A DNA stretch of 5,125 nt, from NCBI GenBank assembly GCA_903929065.1, contig CAIYTJ010000417.1:1-5125 (forward strand). Direction: 5' to 3'. Below are positions 1 to 5,125 of this stretch, in pieces. The notes below the pieces were generated by a model, which had not been told where the DNA came from, made no database searches, and was given only the letters and a program-made list of their open reading frames with translations. Every line of letters begins with the position of its first letter. Within the stretch, counting starts at the first letter, position 1. Origin of the DNA: an uncultured Bacteroidales bacterium. Its GTDB lineage: Bacteria > Bacteroidota > Bacteroidia > Bacteroidales > Paludibacteraceae. The translations under genes were made by a program, and so were the position numbers.

Positions 1-499
1 AAAAATCAACACCATTCAGAGCTGTATTTGAATATTTGGCTGCTAATATTAGCGGAGTTGAAAACAGTAAAATCAGGAAATTCTGATAAAATGAAATGAA
101 AAACAAGTTGAAAAGAACCATTTTAAAACCTTTAAGATAAGGATTTTGACGCAATACATTCCAGCGATAGTCTTCTTCACCTTTCCAAAAAATCAGATTG
201 TAACCGCCTTTTCTGTAAAAATTATAACTCAATCGAAGTCCCCAGATGGTAACCAAACATATCATTAACCAAACCCGAGGAGATGACGGAAATGAAAACA
301 AAGTTATCAAGGCGTAAACAATTGGCATTAAACTCCATATTTTATCGACCTGGCTGTAATTTCTGGCAATTTCCCCGATAATAAAACAAACCCCGGCAGT
401 GATTAACATTACCAGGACTAAAGTCTGAAAAAGATGTCCGGAACCGGAATTTTCATTTCCAACTAATTGAAATACTGTGTTTTGAATAAAAAAAGTCAT
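1..499 (-). CDS. DUF1295 domain membrane protein (3' part cut off by the window edge)
   Basis: An open frame runs from an ATG at 499 to the left edge without a stop, giving the first 166 residues of a longer protein; family members are roughly 250-300 residues. An in-frame TAA at 515-517 fixes this ATG as the only start, and no Shine-Dalgarno is visible. The family is recognised from NYSQVDKIWSLMP (residues 47-59), WGLRLSYNFYRKGGY (86-100) and EDYRWNVLR (109-117), which are hallmark blocks of DUF1295, a group of integral membrane proteins related to steroid 5-alpha-reductases and ICMT/PEMT-type enzymes. Hydrophobic stretches lie near residues 23-43, 57-70, 76-90 and 125-153, so it should sit in the cytoplasmic membrane. 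The substrate is unknown, and the C-terminal half, where the cofactor-binding part is expected, is outside the window. It follows the methyltransferase gene by 61 bp with no hairpin terminator between them and no good promoter match, so read-through from upstream is likely. Confidence 0.85.
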   Translation of the reverse strand, partial: MTFFIQNTVFQLVGNENSGSGHLFQTLVLVMLITAGVCFIIGEIARNYSQVDKIWSLMPIVYALITLFSFPSSPRVWLMICLVTIWGLRLSYNFYRKGGYNLIFWKGEEDYRWNVLRQNPYLKGFKMVLFNLFFISFYQNFLILLFSTPLILAAKYSNTALNGVDF

Positions 500-560
500 T
501 ATTTTGATTTTATGTTATAGATTGAAACTTTAATTGTAACAAAAAAAGAATCAATAAGTT

Positions 561-1109
561 TTAAAATATGAATGGAATAAACATTTTTGTTCGTTTCATA
601 TAATTTTCATAAGACTGACCAAAATATTGGATGCATTCCCTTTCATCGTATCGGGAAGTGAAATATAATAAAATAGTTGATAATAAGGTGATTATTGAAA
701 GAATGATGGTTGGATTTTTTAGAAAAATAGCCCATGTGACAAAAATTAATGAAGCATAAAGCGGATGCCTGATGCGCTTGAAAACGCCGGTATCAATCAA
801 TTCAGTGGTTTTTTCAAAACCGAACAAATTTTCTTCATTCCGGCTTGCACTTGGTTTTCCGATAATTTTAATGAGTAAAATTCCGGCAATCACCAGATAA
901 GCCGAATAAATGAGTAAAATCCAAGAAATCAATTGATTCCAGTCAAAAGGATTCTCAAACCAGAATTTGTAATTTGAAGCAAAAAGCCATGACATGCAAA
1001 TCCATGCAAAATAACGTGGAAAACCATGACTTTTAGGATCGAAAAGTGTTCGCCACGAAATGAAAGTTATCAGCAATGCCAGAATTCCAAAAATGATTAG
1101 TTTTGACAT
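561..1109 (-). CDS. Isoprenylcysteine carboxyl methyltransferase (ICMT/PEMT)-like membrane protein
   Basis: This is a 182-residue integral membrane protein. Hydrophobic segments lie at about residues 3-19, 33-50, 58-82 and a helical hairpin at 117-150. The C-terminal half carries the signature of the ICMT/phospholipid methyltransferase superfamily: a TG-F-x-x-x-RHPLY block (RHPLY at 114-118), then E158 with G164, Y167 and Y170 in a DEREC...FGQSYENY block, and a terminal FIPF. In this superfamily these elements form the S-adenosylmethionine pocket at the membrane face, so SAM-dependent methylation of a lipid or small hydrophobic substrate is the likely activity. The true substrate cannot be read from sequence, and prenylated-protein methylation is unlikely in a bacterium. 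The length is normal for small bacterial members. The ATG at 1109 lies 20 bp after the DEAD-box gene stop, with no TAnnTTTG element in the gap, so cotranscription is likely. The next gene, DUF1295, belongs to a structurally related membrane family. Confidence 0.85.
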   Translation of the reverse strand: MSKLIIFGILALLITFISWRTLFDPKSHGFPRYFAWICMSWLFASNYKFWFENPFDWNQLISWILLIYSAYLVIAGILLIKIIGKPSASRNEENLFGFEKTTELIDTGVFKRIRHPLYASLIFVTWAIFLKNPTIILSIITLLSTILLYFTSRYDERECIQYFGQSYENYMKRTKMFIPFIF

Positions 1110-1129
1110 AATTGTATGAATTTTAGTTT

Positions 1130-2425
1130 CTATATTTCACTTACCCGAATTTTCTTTGTTTTGAGTTTGCTGTTGTTAGTCAGATAGATAAGGTCTTCAA
1201 TTTTCGATGCTAATACGCCAACAAATGCACAATCCTGTTTAATTTCAATAACTCCAACTTCATCCGGTTTCAATTTTCCCTGCTTTTGGAACAATCCGGC
1301 GATATCGCCTTTGGAAATTTTATCACGCCTGCCGCCTGAAATATAAACCGTTTTCCAAATTGATGGCAATGGTAACGGAGCTGGTCGGAATTCTTCAATG
1401 GGCGTTTTACCAATAAAATCCGGTAAATCCTCGTTTTTCCATGCCAGAATGTAGGCCGTTCCATCACTGTTCATGCGGGCTGTGCGGCCATTTCGATGAG
1501 TAAATTCCTGACTTTTTGATGGAAGTTGATAATGCAAAATGAATTTTATTTCCGGAATATCCAGTCCTCGTGCCGCCAAATCAGTAGCTAGAATCAGTTG
1601 ATGTGTTCCGTTCCGGAACTTTACCAAAGCACGTTCACGGTCAATTTGTTCCATGCCACCGTGAAACGTTCCATGGCTTATATTATTAGCCGTCAGGTGA
1701 TCGCTAACGCGCTGAATAGTTTCTTTGAAATTGCAAAAAATAATTCCCGGTTGATTGCCAATGTGACTCAACGCATCTACCAGGGTTTCCAGTTTGTCTT
1801 TCGACGGTGAAAGAATGGTTTTTAATGTCAGTTGAGTAATCGTTTCGTGCAGGTAATTGATGTATTTTGGGTGCTTTAAACCGACAGATGACGGGATTTT
1901 CAATGCTTGTGTGGCTGATGTTAGCACTTTATTCTTCACGCCGGGTAATGCAGCAATTATTTCAGTCATTTCCGCTTCAAAACCAACTTCCAGTGATTTG
2001 TCAAACTCGTCAAGAACCAGCGTTTTGATAAATTCCGTGGAAAAACTTTCTTTTCGCAAATGATCGGCAAGGCGTCCCGGTGTTCCAATTAATATGGCTG
2101 GACGATGTTTTAAATCAATTTTATCTTTAGAACCGGCACGGCCGCCATAAACCGCATTGGTTTTAAAACCGGTTCCCATTTGGCGGATAACCTGTTCAAT
2201 CTGAAGCGCTAATTCGCGGGAAGGAACCACAATCAATACCTGAACTTCAGCACAATTTTCGTCTAATCGGTCAATAATTGGCAGTAAAAATGCAACTGTT
2301 TTACCTGTGCCGGTGGGAGAGAGCAATACAACTTCCGGATTGGACTGAATGGTTGTAAAAGCCTCACTTTGCATGGGGTTGAGCGTTTCAATGCCCAGTT
2401 TTTCGAGAATATTTTGTTGGTTCAT
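1130..2425 (-). CDS. DEAD-box ATP-dependent RNA helicase with DbpA-type C-terminal RNA-binding domain
   Basis: A 431-residue SF2 RNA helicase. The motifs occur in order: Q motif with NPMQ (Q19), motif I SPTGTGKT (36-43), Ia PSRELA (68-73), GG (94-95), Ib TPGR (115-118), motif II DEFD (139-142, a variant of DEAD), motif III SAT (170-172), IV GIIFCN (227-232), V ATDLAARGLDIP (280-291) and VI HRNGRTAR (310-317). Residues from about 357 to the end (SGGRRDKISKGDIAG, then EVGVIEI, then a basic KLKTKKIRV end) match the DbpA RNA-binding domain. In E. coli DbpA this domain targets helix 92 of 23S rRNA, so a role in large-subunit maturation is inferred; the DbpA domain also occurs in other DEAD-box proteins. 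I chose the ATG at 2425. A longer frame opens with TTG at 2443, but its six extra codons coincide with a promoter -7 element. It lies 45 bp behind the PIF1-like helicase and 20 bp ahead of the methyltransferase. Confidence 0.93.
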   Translation of the reverse strand: MNQQNILEKLGIETLNPMQSEAFTTIQSNPEVVLLSPTGTGKTVAFLLPIIDRLDENCAEVQVLIVVPSRELALQIEQVIRQMGTGFKTNAVYGGRAGSKDKIDLKHRPAILIGTPGRLADHLRKESFSTEFIKTLVLDEFDKSLEVGFEAEMTEIIAALPGVKNKVLTSATQALKIPSSVGLKHPKYINYLHETITQLTLKTILSPSKDKLETLVDALSHIGNQPGIIFCNFKETIQRVSDHLTANNISHGTFHGGMEQIDRERALVKFRNGTHQLILATDLAARGLDIPEIKFILHYQLPSKSQEFTHRNGRTARMNSDGTAYILAWKNEDLPDFIGKTPIEEFRPAPLPLPSIWKTVYISGGRRDKISKGDIAGLFQKQGKLKPDEVGVIEIKQDCAFVGVLASKIEDLIYLTNNSKLKTKKIRVSEI

Positions 2426-2429
2426 GGTG

Positions 2430-2437
2430 CAAAGGTA
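2430..2437 (-). promoter_or_regulatory. Bacteroidota -7 element for the DEAD-box gene
   Basis: Read on the minus strand the sequence is TACCTTTG, an exact match to the Bacteroidota TAnnTTTG -7 consensus, followed by CACC and the ATG at 2425. No TTG occurs 17-23 bp upstream; the region there reads TCTCTTTA, so the -33 box is weak or absent. Transcription normally starts a few bases after this element, which would put the first nucleotide at or within a few bases of the ATG. This implies a near-leaderless mRNA and separate expression from the upstream helicase. The placement is inferred from the motif only. Confidence 0.6.
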
Positions 2438-2470
2438 CGACAATCAAATTTATAAAGAGATTTCAACGTA

Positions 2471-4915
2471 TTATTTACCACTTCTCAGCCAGGCCATAAA
2501 CATTTTCACTTCGGTATAATTCAGAAAAGTGCTCAACATTTCGTAAATTGAACCTGTTTCCGTTCCATTTTTGATCAGTTCTTTTGCTTTTTGTTGTTTT
2601 TCTACAGAAATAAACTCGTTTATATTCAGTTCGCCGCTGATAATATAACGTTCCAAATGACTGATAATGGTCGTTTTACTCAGATTACGCGTAAATGCAA
2701 TTTCATCAATGGTTTTGCCGTCGTTATACATTGACAATGAAACCCGAAAAGTTTCTCCTACAGGTTTTTTTTCTTTTCTTTCTCGTTTTGTTGAAAGCTT
2801 TTCATGCATTAATGATTCAAGCTTGTTTTCTTTACAATATTTCTGAATCACTTCCAGAAAATATTTTCCATATTTTTCTACTTTTGCCGGTCCAAAACCG
2901 CTGATTTGAAGTAATTCTTTTTCGTTTTGAGGCAGAAAATCAGACATTTCGTTCAACGTCTGGCTTCCGGCAACCAGGTAAATCGGTAAGTCACGTGGTT
3001 CACATAATTGGTTGCGAACAGTTAATAACTGTCGATACAATTCCGGCTGTCGCGTAGTGAGTTTTTTTGTTGAACTTGTTTTGGCATAGGCATTTACGCT
3101 GAAATCGGGCAGAATGAAAGTGTTTTTCAATATAAAGTAATCTTCGACCGTAAATTTGAGCTTTATTCCTTTGAGTAAGTGCATCTTTTGCGCCACAGTT
3201 GAGAAAATAGTGCGGATAGAATCATTGTATTCCGAAGCATTTTGCCGACTGTCCGAAACTGCCGGTGATTGCCTCAGGGTTTCCAGTAAAATTCCCGTTT
3301 TGTCGATAAAGAAATCTGCTGCAGCAGAAATTCGGGATTGTAGATATTCCTCATCAACCGGTTTGGTTTGCACAATTCCATAAACCTGATTTTGAAATTT
3401 ATCAGCCACTTCCTGAATTGATTTTGTCAATCGAAGAATTTCAGTTAGGAACTGTATAGTTTCATCGTTGAAGGAACTTTTTACTTCCGTCACATCATTC
3501 AACAACCGGTTGGTCATGCCAACTAAATTCCGAAAATCGAACAGTTGATTCAGGATAAAGTTGCGATACAGATTTCGCGATTCATCCAGCTGTAATTCAA
3601 GTTCTTCGTAAGGAATTTTGTTTTGTTCATGCTCTACTATCTGACGGTCATTTTGAATACTTTGTGGATTGATTTTGCTCAACAAAACCATGCCTTCCAA
3701 CGACCGGCAACGGCTCAAAGCCACGTAAACCTGACCGGCAGCAAAAGCTGCTCCGGCATCAATTACCGCTTTATCAAAAGTCAATCCCTGGCTTTTATGA
3801 ATGGTAATGGCCCATGCCAACCGCAACGGATATTGAATAAACTTTCCAAGTTCCTCTTCTTCAATTTGTTTAGTTGTCGGATTAGTTGAATATCGGATAT
3901 TTTCCCAAACTGCTTTTCCGAGTTCAATAGTTTCAATATCGTCAGGGCATTTTATACTGATTGATTCTTCATCAATGCTTTCAACGACTCCAATTTTGCC
4001 ATTAAAGAACCGGCGGGGCGTTTCGGTATCGTTTTTAAGAAACATTACTTTGGCACCGATTTTCAATTCCAGCATTTTTTCGGTCGGGAAACTTTTTTCA
4101 GGATAATCACCCTGAATTTCAGCATCGAATGTGTAAGTTCGTCCTTTTATTTTGGCAAGTTCTTCAGCATTAATCTGATCGGCTTTATAATTATGCGTGG
4201 TAAGTGTAATAAAAGTATCGTCCTGAGGTGCCAGAAATGAAGGATTGTAGCGACTTTGAAGCAATTTTAATCCTGAATCCGACAGGCAATTATTTCTGAC
4301 TTCATTCAACACCCGGATAAAATCACTGTTTGTCTGCCTGAAAATTTTATCAAGTTCAATATAAACCGGCTGTTGCTGAAAAATAACGTGACTGTGAAAG
4401 AAATACGGGCTTTTATAATATTCTGATAATAAACGCCATTCATCGTCTGATGCAACCGGCGAAAGCTGAAACATATCGCCGATAAAAATCACCTGAACAC
4501 CTCCGAACGGCTCATTATTCCGGTAACGGACATGGCGGAGAATTGTATCAACCGAATCGAGTACATCTGCACGAACCATACTAATTTCGTCAATCACAAG
4601 TAATTCAAGTTCCTGCAACACTTTTCGGCGGCTTCCCTGCATTTTCATTTTCTCAATCAGGTTTTTACGACCTTCTGTAGTTGGTATAAACGGCGTGAAA
4701 GGTAATTGGAAAAACGAATGCATGGTTGTTCCACCGGCATTTATGGCAGCCACACCCGTTGGAGCTACTACTGCCATTTGCTTTTTGGTTTCCTTTTTCA
4801 GGTTATGCAAAAACGTTGTTTTCCCGGTTCCTGCTTTTCCTGTAAGGAAAATGGACCGGTTTGTAAACAATGCAAAATCTTGCGCTAACTGGTAATATGG
4901 TGAGGTTTCTTGCAT
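2471..4915 (-). CDS. PIF1/RecD-like SF1 DNA helicase with C-terminal HRDC and HTH_40-like domains
   Basis: An 814-residue ATP-dependent helicase. The N-terminal motor (about 1-430) shows Walker A GKAGTGKT (26-33), motif Ia APTGVAAINAGGTT (51-64), Walker B VIDEISMV (107-114), motif III GDMFQLSPV (146-154), IFRQ (191-194), GAKVMFLKND (287-296), AITIHKSQGLTFD (369-381) and motif VI VYVALSRCRSLEG (396-408). This is the PIF1 pattern of superfamily 1B, whose members translocate 5' to 3' on single-stranded DNA. Residues about 440-620 match nothing I can name. Residues 626-696 resemble an HRDC domain (ISGFGPAKVEKYG at 671-683), and a basic linker (RERKEKK) leads to a helix-turn-helix of the HTH_40 type (about 720-812, with KTIDEIA and LSKTTIISHLERYI). 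Both tails are familiar from RecQ helicases and probably direct DNA-structure binding. A role in replication or recombination maintenance is inferred. The start is the ATG at 4915, which puts Walker A at residue 26 as is usual; there is no Shine-Dalgarno, and a promoter lies 26 bp upstream. Confidence 0.92.
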   Translation of the reverse strand: MQETSPYYQLAQDFALFTNRSIFLTGKAGTGKTTFLHNLKKETKKQMAVVAPTGVAAINAGGTTMHSFFQLPFTPFIPTTEGRKNLIEKMKMQGSRRKVLQELELLVIDEISMVRADVLDSVDTILRHVRYRNNEPFGGVQVIFIGDMFQLSPVASDDEWRLLSEYYKSPYFFHSHVIFQQQPVYIELDKIFRQTNSDFIRVLNEVRNNCLSDSGLKLLQSRYNPSFLAPQDDTFITLTTHNYKADQINAEELAKIKGRTYTFDAEIQGDYPEKSFPTEKMLELKIGAKVMFLKNDTETPRRFFNGKIGVVESIDEESISIKCPDDIETIELGKAVWENIRYSTNPTTKQIEEEELGKFIQYPLRLAWAITIHKSQGLTFDKAVIDAGAAFAAGQVYVALSRCRSLEGMVLLSKINPQSIQNDRQIVEHEQNKIPYEELELQLDESRNLYRNFILNQLFDFRNLVGMTNRLLNDVTEVKSSFNDETIQFLTEILRLTKSIQEVADKFQNQVYGIVQTKPVDEEYLQSRISAAADFFIDKTGILLETLRQSPAVSDSRQNASEYNDSIRTIFSTVAQKMHLLKGIKLKFTVEDYFILKNTFILPDFSVNAYAKTSSTKKLTTRQPELYRQLLTVRNQLCEPRDLPIYLVAGSQTLNEMSDFLPQNEKELLQISGFGPAKVEKYGKYFLEVIQKYCKENKLESLMHEKLSTKRERKEKKPVGETFRVSLSMYNDGKTIDEIAFTRNLSKTTIISHLERYIISGELNINEFISVEKQQKAKELIKNGTETGSIYEMLSTFLNYTEVKMFMAWLRSGK

Positions 4916-4940
4916 AAATCAGGTTGAAGTTTCAATATCG

Positions 4941-4970
4941 CAAAATTAATCAAAACGATTAACAAAACAA
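4941..4970 (-). promoter_or_regulatory. Bacteroidota -33/-7 promoter for the PIF1-like helicase
   Basis: On the minus strand a TTG (-33 box, 4968-4970) is followed after 19 nt by TAATTTTG (-7 box, 4941-4948), matching TTG-N17-23-TAnnTTTG. A start of transcription near 4936 would give a leader of about 20 nt (AACTTCAACCTGATTT before the ATG), which is AT-rich and has no Shine-Dalgarno, as is common in this phylum. The assignment rests on motif, spacing and position directly upstream of a gene. Confidence 0.7.
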
Positions 4971-4998
4971 TGCTAAACTTCCATTATTTTTCTACGTC

Positions 4999-5017
4999 AT
5001 ATTAAATCTATATTAAA
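4999..5017. repeat. Direct repeat ATATTAAA x2, 11 bp period
   Basis: Two perfect copies of ATATTAAA (4999-5006 and 5010-5017) are spaced one DNA helical turn apart between the divergent promoters. They could be an operator or an UP-like AT tract, but the region is very AT-rich and chance is a fair explanation. Confidence 0.3.
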
Positions 5018-5023
5018 ATAATA

Positions 5024-5038
5024 GATAACATTGATAAC
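5024..5038. repeat. Direct repeat GATAAC x2, 9 bp period
   Basis: Two copies of GATAAC (5024-5029 and 5033-5038) flank and touch the TTG of the plus-strand -33 box at 5031-5033. Such an overlap would suit a regulator site, but the repeats are only 6 bp long and no regulator is identified. Confidence 0.25.
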
Positions 5039-5062
5039 TATTCATTTTTATAACTACTTTTG
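5031..5062 (+). promoter_or_regulatory. Bacteroidota -33/-7 promoter for the divergent plus-strand gene
   Basis: TTG (5031-5033) is followed after 21 nt by TACTTTTG (5055-5062), an exact TAnnTTTG -7 element with spacing inside the accepted range. Transcription would start near 5067, giving a leader of about 40 nt before the ATG at 5107. It is divergent from the helicase promoter, with the two -33 boxes about 60 bp apart. Confidence 0.65.
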
Positions 5063-5106
5063 TAAAATTAATTCCCGAGTTTTTGAAAGAAACGAATCAT
5101 ACAGAA

Positions 5107-5125
5107 ATGAAAGAACCGGTTGGCC
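5107..5125 (+). CDS. Start of an unidentified plus-strand gene (first six codons only)
   Basis: An ATG about 45 bp downstream of a good plus-strand promoter opens a frame beginning MKEPVG that runs off the right edge. Upstream in the same frame a TAA lies at 5035-5037; a TTG at 5083 is a possible but less likely start. Six residues are far too few to name a product. That this is a gene is inferred from the promoter and the divergent layout only. Confidence 0.45.

Noticed and set aside
500..560. T-rich tract after the methyltransferase stop as an intrinsic terminator, or a promoter for the DUF1295 gene
   Set aside because: The minus strand has a run of T but no GC-rich hairpin before it, and no sequence fits TAnnTTTG with a -33 box; the stretch holds nothing I can support.
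1270..1467. Minus-strand 65-codon open frame within the DEAD-box gene
   Set aside because: It overlaps well-supported helicase codons in another frame, has no promoter, and its translation shows no recognisable domain.
2426..2443. Six-residue N-terminal extension (TTG start) of the DEAD-box helicase
   Set aside because: It uses a TTG codon and its bases are the promoter -7 element and spacer; the ATG at 2425 gives a normal DEAD-box N-terminus.
3623..3889. Plus-strand 88-codon open frame, and the similar plus-strand frames opposite the helicase genes at 1598-2063, 2695-3383 and 4695-4895
   Set aside because: They are antisense to strongly conserved helicase sequence, have no promoter or conserved protein character, and are best explained as shadow frames.
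3056..4915. Possible anti-phage or mobile-element helicase
   Set aside because: No nuclease, transposase, integrase or other defence partner is nearby; base composition matches the neighbours and the protein looks like a chromosomal maintenance helicase.
5114..5121. AACCGGTT palindrome as an operator or restriction-related site
   Set aside because: It is a single 8 bp palindrome inside the presumed first codons of the plus-strand gene and is easily explained by chance.

Overview
The window looks like an ordinary chromosomal segment of a Bacteroidota bacterium. Three things point there: moderately low GC, start codons with no Shine-Dalgarno sequence, and intergenic -7 elements of the Bacteroidota form TAnnTTTG (TACCTTTG, TAATTTTG and TACTTTTG), two of them with a TTG -33 box at usual spacing. 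The PIF1-like helicase with HRDC and HTH_40-like tails is also an architecture I associate with this phylum. I cannot resolve a lower rank.

Layout: four genes lie on the minus strand and read right to left. First is a large SF1 PIF1/RecD-like DNA helicase with RecQ-type C-terminal domains (2471-4915). Next is a DEAD-box RNA helicase with a DbpA-type RNA-binding domain (1130-2425), then a small membrane methyltransferase of the ICMT/PEMT type (561-1109). Last is a DUF1295 membrane protein cut by the left edge (1-499). At the right edge, a plus-strand gene appears to begin at 5107 and is cut after six codons. It diverges from the helicase across about 190 bp that hold two back-to-back Bacteroidota promoters and some short AT-rich direct repeats.

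How the genes relate: the PIF1-like helicase has a clear promoter of its own. The DEAD-box gene is 45 bp downstream and has a -7 element only 4 nt before its ATG, so it can be transcribed separately, possibly with almost no leader. The methyltransferase follows after only 20 bp with no visible promoter and is probably cotranscribed with the DEAD-box gene. The DUF1295 gene follows after 61 bp, and I see no terminator in any minus-strand gap. The functions are genome maintenance (PIF1-like), ribosome or RNA remodelling (DbpA-like) and membrane lipid or small-molecule modification (the two membrane proteins). I see no sign that they form one dedicated pathway.

I found no tRNA, rRNA, CRISPR array, insertion sequence, phage gene or defence cassette, and no convincing undescribed system. 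The points most worth a second look are the corrected start and near-leaderless promoter of the DEAD-box gene, the PIF1-HRDC-HTH fusion with its unassigned middle region, and the partial DUF1295 gene beside the methyltransferase.
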